51,579 nt of DNA from Verrucomicrobiota bacterium. Its GTDB lineage: Bacteria > Verrucomicrobiota > Verrucomicrobiia > Chthoniobacterales > UBA10450. Where the stretch lies: NCBI GenBank assembly GCA_003218535.1, contig QHNV01000052.1, positions 1 to 51,579 of the forward strand, in the 5' to 3' direction. Below are positions 1 through 7,759 of this stretch, piece after piece; the first letter of the stretch is position 1; every line of letters begins with the position of its first letter. The position numbers and the translations under genes are program-made. The notes under the pieces were generated by a model. The model did not search any database. It saw only the letters and a program-made list of their open reading frames with translations, and was not told the origin of the DNA.

Positions 1-415
1 AATCGATCTCGCTAAAATCACATGTGTAATCAGGCAGAAATCCAATGCGCCGAAACGATTCGACAATCTGCGGACGGCGTTTGGCAACATCTGCACCAGT
101 ACCGGGAATTAGCACAACCTCACTCGTGCAGCGCGAAAGTTCTTCGGCGATCCGATCGTCATCGCGCTCCTCTCCGGAATAAAACCAGATTGCGATCTGA
201 AAATATTCCTCGCTACAGTCCCGGGGAAGTTTTTGCTTCAAATCGGCAAACGACTCGCAAACGATGGCTTCTCTTCCCAACGCTGCAAACTGCTCCTGCA
301 ATTGTTCAGAGCCATCTCCCACGATTAGAAATCGGTCACACTTGAACATCCGCGAGACGATTTGCGCAAAATCGGGGCGCAAAGAATGCAAAGGCGATCG
401 AAACACCGAGCACAT
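1..415 (-). CDS. Partial unrecognised protein (C-terminus beyond window)
   Basis: Reading the minus strand, an ATG at 415 opens a frame with no stop down to base 1, about 138 codons, so the 3' end lies outside the window. The protein has a Rossmann-like opening strand (FLIVGDGSEQL) and a later strand (VVLIPGTGAD), with alternating hydrophobic and charged stretches. This would fit a nucleotide- or SAM-binding fold, but I recognise no family. It is divergent from the acyltransferase/glycosyltransferase gene, with 63 bases between the two starts, so both promoters must lie in that gap. The plus-strand open frames across the same bases look like shadows. Confidence 0.6.
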   Translation of the reverse strand, partial: MCSVFRSPLHSLRPDFAQIVSRMFKCDRFLIVGDGSEQLQEQFAALGREAIVCESFADLKQKLPRDCSEEYFQIAIWFYSGEERDDDRIAEELSRCTSEVVLIPGTGADVAKRRPQIVESFRRIGFLPDYTCDFSEID

Positions 416-478
416 TATATCGGTTGAAGCACGGCTGAGGCAAATTTACCCTGCGACACCGTTCACCGTCGGCTCTGC

Positions 479-2440
479 ATGCTTGATTTTGTCGTTTATC
501 TTCTTTATCGCTTAGGATCAGCGATTATTGGCGGGCTGCCACTGCCGCTTCTTTTTGTTACCGGGCAATTTCTTGGTTTTTTTGCTTGGATTGTTCTTGG
601 GAAATATCGTCGCCTCGCGCTGCGTAATCTTGCTATTGCGTTCGGAGAGGAAAAGTCTCCCCTAGAATTGCGCCAATTAGGGTGTCGTCATTTTCAACGC
701 CTGGGCGCGAATCTCTTGTGCAGCGTCAAACTCACCCAAATGTCGCCAGAAAAAATTCTGCATCGGGTGACGGTCGAAAATATCGAAGCGATGGGGGGCC
801 GTTTTCGTGCCGGCATTCCGGTAGTTCTGGTGTTAAGCCATTTAGGCATTTGGGAGTTGTTCGCCCAATTGATGCCGAAGTTCGTCGGTTACGTACGAAA
901 CGCGAGCGTGTACCAAAGGCTCGGAAATCGCTTCATTGATGAGCATGTGCGGCGCACTCGTAGTCGCACTGGCTTGGAACTCTTTGATCGTAAAGACGGT
1001 TTTCAGCCAGTCATCGAGTTACTCCGCTCCGGTGGCGGTGTGGGTGTTCTGTGCGACCAACATGCCGGTGACCACGGAGTGTGGACACCGTTTTTTGGAA
1101 GGCTGGCTTCCACTTCACCGCTGGCTGCTTTGCTCGCCAAACGTACTAGGGCTGCGCTCGTTGCTGCCGGCGTTTACACCGACGGTCTTGCTCGATGGCG
1201 CATGGTGTTCATCGAGCGCTTTGATACGGCAGATGCTTCCGCCGCAGCGCTCACATCCAAAATAAATCAAATTATCGAACAACAAATCCGGCGTGCACCG
1301 GAAGATTGGTTCTGGGTGCACAATCGATGGAAAACTCCCCGGCCTCATTTTCTCCTGTCCCAATATAAGCGTGGAGTTTATCTACCGGATGGTCCCGCGG
1401 CAGCGAGAACACGAGACTTGAAACCGTTTCGTATCCTCATTCGCTCAGGCAATTGGTTAGGCGACGGCGTGATGAGCGCGCCTGCCGTGCGCGCAATCAA
1501 GAGTGGACGACCTGATGCACAAATCACGATAGCTGCACCATCGAAAATTGCACCGATGTGGGATTTGATTCCAGAAGTGGACGCAGTTATTACTTTCCCA
1601 AGCAATTCACTTCTGGCGGCTACCCGTTTGATCCGGCGCCAGCCATCTTTCGACGTCGCCATCCTTTTCCCGAATTCGCTGCGCGCCGCATTGGAGGTTT
1701 ATCTGAGCGGCGTGGCCCGCCGAGTTGGTTATCGTGGTCATTCGCGGCGATGGCTATTAAACCAACTTGTGCGAGAACCGGAAAAACCGGCGCCACTCGA
1801 ACATCAGAGCAATCGTTACTTGCGGATTGCACAGGCTTGCGGCGCCGAAAGATCGAACGTCGAACATCGAACATCGAACGCCAAAGCTCCAAATCCCAAT
1901 CAGACATCAGACATCAGACATCAAACATTCCTCGGCCTTTGCGCCGGTGCGGAGTACGGCCCCGCCAAACGCTGGTTGCCAGAGCGTTTCGCCGAAGTAG
2001 CCGCGGCTGTCACTGCGAAAATACAGGTGCACTGGGTGCTCTTTGGGACTGCCCAAGACACGGCAACCGGCGAGCAAATTTCCAGAGCTCTAGGCGATCG
2101 CTGCGTGAACCGAATCGGTCAAACTACGCTCGATCAATTCATCGATGAATTGCGCGAGTGCCGTTTGTTGCTGACGAACGACACTGGCACGATGCATCTG
2201 GCTGCTCTGCTTGGAATCCCCACCGTGGCTATCTTTGGCTCGACTGAGCCCCGTCTTACCGGGCCGCTCGGGAATGATCACATTATCTTGCGACATCACG
2301 TCGAGTGCAGCCCGTGTTTCCTTCGCCAATGTCCGATCGACTTTCGCTGCATGAAAGCAATCAGCGTCCAAGAAGCGACTGACGCGGTTATGTCGATCCT
2401 GCAAAAGAAAAGGTCGCAATTTGGCGCTGAAATTGACTGA
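479..2440 (+). CDS. Fused lysophospholipid acyltransferase (LpxL/HtrB-like) and family 9 glycosyltransferase (heptosyltransferase-like)
   Basis: A 653-residue two-domain protein. Residues about 1-295 are a lipid A-type acyltransferase: an N-terminal membrane segment, HLGIWE at 121-126 (the HX4E catalytic motif) and HNRWK near 281. Residues about 317-645 are a GT9/WaaF-like glycosyltransferase, starting FRILIRSGNWLGDGVMS and carrying AGAEYGPAKRW, NDTGTMHLAALLG and a Cys-rich CSPCFLRQCP tail typical of heptosyltransferase II. LpxL-type enzymes acylate lipid A at the inner membrane and GT9 enzymes add heptose to the LPS core, so one polypeptide would join two outer-membrane lipid steps. The linker between the two GT-B halves contains a heptamer-repeat insertion at about residues 457-483. 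No clear Shine-Dalgarno precedes the ATG. Confidence 0.9.
   Translation: MLDFVVYLLYRLGSAIIGGLPLPLLFVTGQFLGFFAWIVLGKYRRLALRNLAIAFGEEKSPLELRQLGCRHFQRLGANLLCSVKLTQMSPEKILHRVTVENIEAMGGRFRAGIPVVLVLSHLGIWELFAQLMPKFVGYVRNASVYQRLGNRFIDEHVRRTRSRTGLELFDRKDGFQPVIELLRSGGGVGVLCDQHAGDHGVWTPFFGRLASTSPLAALLAKRTRAALVAAGVYTDGLARWRMVFIERFDTADASAAALTSKINQIIEQQIRRAPEDWFWVHNRWKTPRPHFLLSQYKRGVYLPDGPAAARTRDLKPFRILIRSGNWLGDGVMSAPAVRAIKSGRPDAQITIAAPSKIAPMWDLIPEVDAVITFPSNSLLAATRLIRRQPSFDVAILFPNSLRAALEVYLSGVARRVGYRGHSRRWLLNQLVREPEKPAPLEHQSNRYLRIAQACGAERSNVEHRTSNAKAPNPNQTSDIRHQTFLGLCAGAEYGPAKRWLPERFAEVAAAVTAKIQVHWVLFGTAQDTATGEQISRALGDRCVNRIGQTTLDQFIDELRECRLLLTNDTGTMHLAALLGIPTVAIFGSTEPRLTGPLGNDHIILRHHVECSPCFLRQCPIDFRCMKAISVQEATDAVMSILQKKRSQFGAEID
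1850..1929 (+). repeat. Heptanucleotide tandem repeats inside the glycosyltransferase coding sequence
   Basis: Four copies of a 7-base unit TCGAAC(A/G) are followed, after a short spacer, by four copies of CAGACAT/CAAACAT. The block is in frame and encodes a low-complexity Ser/Asn/His/Arg/Thr-rich peptide (SNVEHRTSN ... TSDIRHQT). It is stop-free in all three forward frames. It sits exactly between the acceptor and donor halves of the GT9 domain, where a flexible linker is expected. Confidence 0.75.
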
Positions 2441-2660
2441 AGAAACCTGCCGGATCCCGTCATCTCCGCGCGTCAGGCGACTCAGTTAAAGCGCAAGCAT
2501 TCCAAACTTCGTGGAGAAATCTGCGAACGACTTTAGGCGGATTCACTTCCATTTTCCCGAGGTGTTTCTTCACCTGCGAAAATCGACATTGTAAACAAGT
2601 GGCAGTCGAACGCGACCGCCACTTTCGAGACACTTTCGGCGTCAAAGACCGCAGCTACAG

Positions 2661-3275
2661 TTATGACGATTTATATTTTACCGAGCATCCGTACGGCCTT
2701 GTCTGGGGTGTCGTGACCGGTTTGCCTGCCAGGGATTCGTCCAGTGCGGCTTTAACGTAGTTTGTGGAGTTTGGGATATCGGCAGGATTTGGCGTCGCTT
2801 TGCTGTCGATTGCGCCTTCATAGGCGATTTTTCCCTCTGGATTAACTATCACCATATCCGGCGTATTCTTGGCGCCATACGCCCGGCCCACTTTGCCGTC
2901 CGGATCGAGCAGCAACGCGGTCTGACGCGTTTTCCAAGATGCCGTGATCTTCTGCGCCTGTTCCGGAGTGACGTTGCCCTCGGTTCCGGGCGCGTTGGAG
3001 TCAATCGTCAGCCAGACAACGCCCTTCCCGGTGTATTGCTGTTGTAATTTTTGCATGTTGCCGCTGCCATAATGTTTCTTCACAAACGGGCACTCCGGGT
3101 TGAACCATTCGAGCACGACGTATTTGCCCTTGTATTGTGAAAGCGAATGTGTCTTGCCGTTCGCATCGATAAGCGAAAAATCCGGTGCCGCGCTCCCAAC
3201 AGGAGGCGGATCGAAGGCAAAAACTGCGGTGGCCATGAGTGACATCAAAATGGTCGGGATCATTGTTGTTTTCAT
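2661..3275 (-). CDS. Exported redoxin (AhpC/TSA-thioredoxin family)
   Basis: A 204-residue protein with a signal peptide (residues 1-20, ending AVFA) and a redoxin/thioredoxin-fold domain. PDFSLIDANGKTHSLSQYKGK is the typical entry into the AhpC/TSA fold. The usual CXXC is replaced by a single cysteine, NPECPFVKKHYG (Cys62); a second cysteine near the C-terminus (YGCSVKY) could act as partner. Verrucomicrobia and Planctomycetes carry many such periplasmic proteins. The likely role is thiol redox or peroxide chemistry outside the cytoplasm, possibly fed by the DsbD homologue upstream on the same strand. No substrate can be assigned. The 220 bases between it and the fused gene at 479-2440 hold no convincing gene. 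Confidence 0.85.
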   Translation of the reverse strand: MKTTMIPTILMSLMATAVFAFDPPPVGSAAPDFSLIDANGKTHSLSQYKGKYVVLEWFNPECPFVKKHYGSGNMQKLQQQYTGKGVVWLTIDSNAPGTEGNVTPEQAQKITASWKTRQTALLLDPDGKVGRAYGAKNTPDMVIVNPEGKIAYEGAIDSKATPNPADIPNSTNYVKAALDESLAGKPVTTPQTRPYGCSVKYKSS

Positions 3276-3382
3276 GATTTTGTTAGAAAGCGAAGTTCTC
3301 AGGATGGTTCAAATTTCTCGGGAATAGCAGCTTTGCAAGTCATCTTTGGCGCGCTCGGCGGCTGCGCCCCACCATTTATTCC

Positions 3383-3818
3383 TCAGCCCTTAAACCGCTC
3401 CGCCAAGCTGCGAAGTCCGTCGGAGAAATTTCGGCTCATCAGTTCGACCAGTTGCGCTTCATGTTTCGGGGCGATCTCAAATCTCGATGACCACTCGACG
3501 TAAGAGCAGTCGCCATCGGTAATCGGCAACACTCTCAGCGTCGTCCGATGGTTCCGAACGGGAACCCGGGAACTGGCGAATGCGTACGAATAGAAATGTT
3601 CAGCATCCGAAAGTGCAACGAGCACCTCGCGAAACACCCCTGCATCTGCCTGAGTCAAAACGCGAACACATCCAACGCGAGTTGGATCCCCGCCATCCTC
3701 GATCGGGCTCGATTTCACAAACGGCAGCCACTCGGCAGCAGCGTCGAATCGCCAAATCATCGCCCCACACCTTGTCCGCAGGCACATCAACTACGCTGCT
3801 TATAAAGACCTGCGCCAT
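3383..3818 (-). pseudogene. SRPBCC-family (polyketide cyclase/START-like) protein, frameshifted
   Basis: The minus strand starts at 3818 with MAQVFISSVVDVPADKVW, the standard opening of small SRPBCC proteins. The frame is then lost and the family pattern resumes one base later as IWRFDAAAEWLPFVKSS and continues to FSDGLRSLAERFKG. Removing one base from the CCCC run at 3763-3766 restores a continuous protein of about 145 residues with no missing segment. The gene starts 5 bases after the DsbD homologue stops, so it belongs to that operon. SRPBCC proteins bind hydrophobic ligands in a helix-grip cavity; the ligand here is unknown. This may be a sequencing error in a homopolymer rather than a true pseudogene. 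Confidence 0.8.
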
Positions 3819-3823
3819 TGTAA

Positions 3824-5395
3824 TTATTGCGCAGCGACCGCGCGCGATGTGTGTTCGAGTTTTTCTAGGAGCATGCTTTTGGTGAGCAATTCTGGGAAGA
3901 CAATCGGCTCCTCATTTTTTCCGGGATAGAGTACGTAGAGCGGCACGCCGGGCCGACCGAACTGTTGCAACAGTTTCGTGATCGCGGGGTCGCCGTTGGT
4001 CCAATCGGCCTTCAGTTTCACGATGCCGTGGCGTTGAAACGCCTGTCGCACCGCACCGTTCTCAAGGACATTGGCCTCGTTAAACTTGCAAGTCAGACAC
4101 CACGCGGCTGTGAAATCGACAAATACTGCGCGGCCTTGCTCCAGTTCCATCTGCAAGCGCTCCGGTGTAAACGCCTGCCAGTCCCCTCGGAGACGTGAAT
4201 CGGTTGAGGCAAGATTCGTCGAGCGAAATTTCCCGCCGATAAAATAAACGCCACTTCCGAGAACGAGCACGAGCATGAGGACGAGCGCAACGCTTCGCTT
4301 CACGGCTGATGCATTTGGCAAGACGAACACGCCTTTCATCCAGCAGGCGACACTGATCACGAGCAAAAAGCAGCTTGCCCAAATCGCTCCTTCCACACCG
4401 CGCTGAGCGCCCAGGACATAAAGAAGAAACAGCAGCGTGGCAAACAGCAGAAATCCCATGAATTGCTTCACGTGCACCATCCAGGGGCCCGGCTTTGGCA
4501 AAAACCGCAGCCAGGTGGGCTGAGCGCTCAAAAGCAGATAAGGCGAGCTCATGCCAGCGGCAATGGCAGTGAACATCGACAATATGATTAGCGACGACTG
4601 CGAAAACGCAAAACCGAGGGCGGTCCCGAGAAACGGCGCAGTGCACGGTGTCGCAAGCACGGTGGCGAACACGCCCTGAAAAAATGAGCCAAGATCGTCC
4701 TTACGCTCGGTCGTTGAAACCAAGCCGCGCCTAATGCTTTGCGGTAACGAAATTTCGAACACGCCAAAAAGATTCAGAGCGAACACCAGGACAATCACGC
4801 TTAGCGCGAGAACGAAATAAGCGTTGGTGAATTGAAATCCGCCCCAGGTAATATCACGACCGGCCGCCTTCAGCCCGATCAAGAGTAAGGCCAGCGCCAT
4901 GAACCAAATGAAAATGCCTGCAGCAAAAGCGATCCCGCTGCGCAAAATGTTCTGCCGGCTTTGGCCGGCGTGTTGAATGAATCCAAAGACTTTGAGCGAT
5001 ATGACCGGCAACACGCACGGCATCAGATTTAAAATAATGCCGCCGAGGAAACCGAATAGCAGAAAAGTGAAAATTCCCCGCGTGGCCGCTGGACGAGACG
5101 CCGAAGCAATCGACGGCGTTGCAAGTTGCCACGCCGCGCGGTCCTCGCCGTTTGGTTGCTGGGAAAAGACGATGAGGCCGGCGATAGACGACAAATTCTT
5201 CTCCGAAGACTCAATCGGGATGCGAAAGACAACTTCTTTTTTGTTACGTGACTCGATTGTTGGATGGCCGATCACGGTGCCTTGCTGCGGCAACGGATAA
5301 ATTCGGTATTCGCCGGCTGGCTCGTTGTGGATACCGGTAACTCCAACTGCAATGTTGCGCTTCCAGGAATACAGATTTTTTCGCAAACTAACCAA
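3824..5395 (-). CDS. dsbD: DsbD-type thiol:disulfide interchange protein, C-terminal part (membrane plus thioredoxin domains)
   Basis: This frame holds the DsbD beta domain, with eight or so hydrophobic segments and the two functional cysteines in NLMPCVLPVISLKV and ATPCTAPFLGTALG. The C-terminal thioredoxin domain follows, with active site WCLTCK. DsbD carries electrons from cytoplasmic thioredoxin across the inner membrane to periplasmic thiol proteins. The frame is open to 5395, but resemblance to the family begins only at about 5310 (YPLPQQGTVIGHP). The N-terminal domain is in another frame (next entry). About 35-45 family residues appear to be missing at the joint. As it stands the gene would not give one continuous protein. 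Confidence 0.85.
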   Translation of the reverse strand: MVSLRKNLYSWKRNIAVGVTGIHNEPAGEYRIYPLPQQGTVIGHPTIESRNKKEVVFRIPIESSEKNLSSIAGLIVFSQQPNGEDRAAWQLATPSIASASRPAATRGIFTFLLFGFLGGIILNLMPCVLPVISLKVFGFIQHAGQSRQNILRSGIAFAAGIFIWFMALALLLIGLKAAGRDITWGGFQFTNAYFVLALSVIVLVFALNLFGVFEISLPQSIRRGLVSTTERKDDLGSFFQGVFATVLATPCTAPFLGTALGFAFSQSSLIILSMFTAIAAGMSSPYLLLSAQPTWLRFLPKPGPWMVHVKQFMGFLLFATLLFLLYVLGAQRGVEGAIWASCFLLVISVACWMKGVFVLPNASAVKRSVALVLMLVLVLGSGVYFIGGKFRSTNLASTDSRLRGDWQAFTPERLQMELEQGRAVFVDFTAAWCLTCKFNEANVLENGAVRQAFQRHGIVKLKADWTNGDPAITKLLQQFGRPGVPLYVLYPGKNEEPIVFPELLTKSMLLEKLEHTSRAVAAQ

Positions 5396-5814
5396 CTTGC
5401 GTCGGCGGAAAGTTTCACTGATGGATTATCAATCTTGGACGGCGGCCTGATTTCTTGGATGAGCAGGACTTCATTTTCGTATCCGTAGGTTTGAATATCG
5501 CCGGGATCGATTGTCTTTAGTGGAATCGGCCACTGAATCTCACTCACCTTCGAGCCCGGTGGCAGTTTCCAGTTCAATTCCGTAGGAAGACCGGCGTCGC
5601 CAGAAAATTTCCAGTAGGTGTGCCAGCGCGGAGCCATGCGGAGCAGCAAGCCCACCGTAAAAGTTTTTCCCGGAACGACTGCGTTGGTGTCCGCCAGCAA
5701 TTCCGCTTTGACGAGTTGTTTTCCTTCGTATACCTGGCCTTGGCCTTGCGGCGTAAAAGCAAGGATCGACGAATAAACGATCGCGCAGAAAACAACTCGC
5801 GACGCCAGTATCAT
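5272..5814 (-). CDS. dsbD: DsbD-type protein, N-terminal periplasmic domain fragment
   Basis: This frame gives a signal peptide (MILASRVVFCAIVYSSILAF) and then a DsbD alpha-like domain: PGKTFTVGLLLRMAPRWHTYW, TYGYENEVLL and WLVCEKICIPGSATLQLELP. The last of these carries the cysteine pair that passes electrons to periplasmic partners. I prefer the ATG at 5814 because it places the signal peptide at the N-terminus. An alternative GTG at 5898 overlaps the stop of the upstream lipoprotein gene as GTGA. Family similarity ends at SQPANTEF near 5300; the frame then runs into a stop at 5272. It should be read with the following fragment as one broken gene. Confidence 0.82.
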   Translation of the reverse strand: MILASRVVFCAIVYSSILAFTPQGQGQVYEGKQLVKAELLADTNAVVPGKTFTVGLLLRMAPRWHTYWKFSGDAGLPTELNWKLPPGSKVSEIQWPIPLKTIDPGDIQTYGYENEVLLIQEIRPPSKIDNPSVKLSADASWLVCEKICIPGSATLQLELPVSTTSQPANTEFIRCRSKAP

Positions 5815-5894
5815 CTTATTAGGTAGCACTCGCGGAAGTTCGCGGCAATCAGCCGAGGCAGGACGTGGAATCGCCGCGGCGACCGTGTCCCAAC

Positions 5895-6425
5895 TCACGG
5901 CACAATGAAGATTTTATCGGTCCAGGGATCTTTTACTTTGGTACCTGAGGCGTAGCCGCTCACGTCGACATACCTGCCACTGGAATCAAATGGGCTGACA
6001 ACATAACCGGGCTTGCCCGGAACCACTTTGGCCGTTGGGAATTCTGGTTGCGTAGATGATGTACGCGACGTGGAGGATGTTTTCGTTTTTGATTGCGTTG
6101 TCTCTCTGTGAGTCACACCCGGTGAAGACTCTGAAATCCTCTCCTCTGCGGGCTGCGGCTGTCGCCTTCGTGTAACGTTCGCTTCTGATACCGGCACTGA
6201 CTGAGCTGTACTCGGAACGTCGGATGAAATGGTTTCCGTGGCGACCGCCGCCGATCCCTCGCCTCGTTTGCGCAAAGCGTAATGCACGGGCGCGGTCGCA
6301 ACTCGATAGGAACCCACCGCGACACCGCGCGTCACATGATAAGAAGTGACGGCAACATCCCGGGTCGCTCGACACCCAGCGAGCACCGCTGCTGTTAAAA
6401 GTAAACCTCGCGCAAGCCTGTTCAT
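5895..6425 (-). CDS. Predicted lipoprotein with conserved C-terminal motif
   Basis: Starting at the ATG at 6425, the protein begins MNRLARGLLLTAAVLAGC, a signal peptide with lipobox LAGC (Cys18), so it should be lipid-anchored. The middle is low-complexity and rich in Ser, Thr, Arg and Gln. The C-terminus is compact, with GRYVDVSGYASGTKVKDPW followed by TDKIFIVP, and looks like the conserved functional part. The open frame extends upstream to 6464, but those residues would put a non-signal stretch before the lipobox. It lies upstream of dsbD in the same direction. Function unknown; I recall similar Ser/Thr-rich lipoproteins ending in a Phe-Val-Pro type tail in Verrucomicrobia, but cannot check this. 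Confidence 0.75.
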   Translation of the reverse strand: MNRLARGLLLTAAVLAGCRATRDVAVTSYHVTRGVAVGSYRVATAPVHYALRKRGEGSAAVATETISSDVPSTAQSVPVSEANVTRRRQPQPAEERISESSPGVTHRETTQSKTKTSSTSRTSSTQPEFPTAKVVPGKPGYVVSPFDSSGRYVDVSGYASGTKVKDPWTDKIFIVP

Positions 6426-6460
6426 TTTGCCTGTACAGACGCGTTGAGACCGCGATGCGT

Positions 6461-7504
6461 TCAATGATCCAGTGCGACTATATCAGCAATGAAATCGGAT
6501 ATCTCTTCCGCGGTGGTCGCCCATGAACACATCAGGCGATAAACATCCGGCTCGATGAATTTGTAAAAATGCCAGCCACACGCGTGAAGCTCGCGCACGA
6601 GTCGCTCGCCCATTCGCACAAAAACCGCGTTGGCTTCCACAGGAAATACGATGTCGATCTTTGCTTCGTTTTGCAGGCGGTCCGCAAGGCGGCGCGCCAA
6701 ACGATTGGCGTGCTGCGCATTTCGTAGCCAGACATCATCCGTTAAAAGGCCGAGCCACGGCGCGGCAAGAAAACGCATTTTTGAGCCAAGCTGGCCGCCT
6801 TGTTTCATTCGGTAGTCGAAGTCGCCTGCGATTTCTCTATTGAAGAAAACCACGAGCTCGCCGGCAGCCGCCCCATTTTTTGTTCCGCCGAAACAGAGAA
6901 CATCAACCCCGACCTGCCATGTGATCGCCTTAGGCGGACAATTGAGCGACGCAATTGCATTGGCGAAGCGCGCCCCGTCCATGTGGAGAAACATATTGCC
7001 TGCGCGGGCAAACTCGGTGATAGCCGCAATCTCGGCAGGCGTGTAAGCCGTCCCGAACTCCGTTGCTTGCCCAATGCTGATGACGCGCGGCTTGTGCGAA
7101 TGCAGCTCGTTCTGGCGCGCAATTACTGCTTCGGCCTGAGCGATGTCAATCTTGCCATTCGCGCCGTCAATCAGAAGCAGCTTCGACCCTTTCGTGAAAA
7201 ATTCCGGAGCGCCGCATTCGTCGGTCTGAAGATGGGAATACTCGTGACAGATAATGCTGTGGAAAGATTGGCAAAGTTGCGCGAGCGATAACGCGTTTGC
7301 AGCCGTGCCATTGAAAACCAAATAGACATCGCAATCCGTCTCGAACGTTTCGCGGACCCGATCGCAAACGTGTGCCGTCCAGCGGTCCTCGCCGTAGGCC
7401 GGCGTATTCTTCTCATTCGCCTGTTGCAACGCCGCGAACGCCTCCGGACAAATCCCAGCAGTATTGTCGCTAGCAAACTCATAACGCGCCGGGTCCGCAC
7501 GCAT
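6461..7504 (-). CDS. ltaE: Low-specificity threonine aldolase (PLP-dependent)
   Basis: A 347-residue fold-type I PLP enzyme of the threonine aldolase family, which splits threonine or allo-threonine into glycine and acetaldehyde. Landmarks are FASDNTAGICPEA at the start, AYGEDRWT near 37, FNGTAANALSL near 64, HMDGARFANA at 174 onward and FGGTKNG, whose Lys209 is the predicted PLP Schiff-base lysine. Length and motif order are normal. It is divergent from the proline dehydrogenase gene, with 255 bases between them that contain a strong hairpin. It is probably cytoplasmic and provides glycine. Confidence 0.93.
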   Translation of the reverse strand: MRADPARYEFASDNTAGICPEAFAALQQANEKNTPAYGEDRWTAHVCDRVRETFETDCDVYLVFNGTAANALSLAQLCQSFHSIICHEYSHLQTDECGAPEFFTKGSKLLLIDGANGKIDIAQAEAVIARQNELHSHKPRVISIGQATEFGTAYTPAEIAAITEFARAGNMFLHMDGARFANAIASLNCPPKAITWQVGVDVLCFGGTKNGAAAGELVVFFNREIAGDFDYRMKQGGQLGSKMRFLAAPWLGLLTDDVWLRNAQHANRLARRLADRLQNEAKIDIVFPVEANAVFVRMGERLVRELHACGWHFYKFIEPDVYRLMCSWATTAEEISDFIADIVALDH

Positions 7505-7561
7505 CTCGTCGTTTGCTACGCGAATTATTGATCAAGAGCAACCATGAGCAGGAGATGGGAC

Positions 7562-7616
7562 GAGATTGCCTGACAGACCCGAGCCCTGGGCCTCCGGAGT
7601 CCGCCAGGCAAATCTC
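7562..7616. promoter_or_regulatory. Long imperfect hairpin between ltaE and the proline dehydrogenase gene
   Basis: GAGATTGCCTG (7562-7572) pairs with CAGGCAAATCTC (7605-7616), leaving one bulged base: an 11-pair stem. The loop contains a second palindrome, CTCCGGAG. There is no T-tract on either side, so it is not an obvious terminator. It would lie in the 5' leader of either divergent gene. The rest of 7505-7759 holds only a good GGAGG ribosome site just before 7760 and a degenerate CCCGAGCGAA repeat fragment near 7731. Confidence 0.5.
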
Positions 7617-7759
7617 CTCACTTGCTCCCCGAAATTCTGTACAGCAGTTCATTTATTGTTTCGAACGGAGCCCGCTAACTGAGCGTGTTCATGCACGATT
7701 ATTTTCCGTAGGCACGGCCTAAGCTTGTCCCGAGCGAAATTCGAAGGAGGCGCGCCCGG

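Noticed and set aside
2460-2645. Small minus-strand frame with CLQCRFSQ and MEVNPPKVVRRFL, faintly like a heterodisulfide-reductase iron-sulfur segment
   Set aside because: Too short, only two cysteines and no continuation on either side. It could be a relic but I cannot support it; the 2441-2660 gap otherwise shows nothing.
4080-4646. 188-codon minus-strand frame inside dsbD
   Set aside because: Out-of-frame reading of the DsbD membrane domain, which is clearly the coding frame here.
7505-7759. Glycine riboswitch upstream of threonine aldolase
   Set aside because: The leader has a strong hairpin but lacks the conserved glycine-aptamer core sequences.
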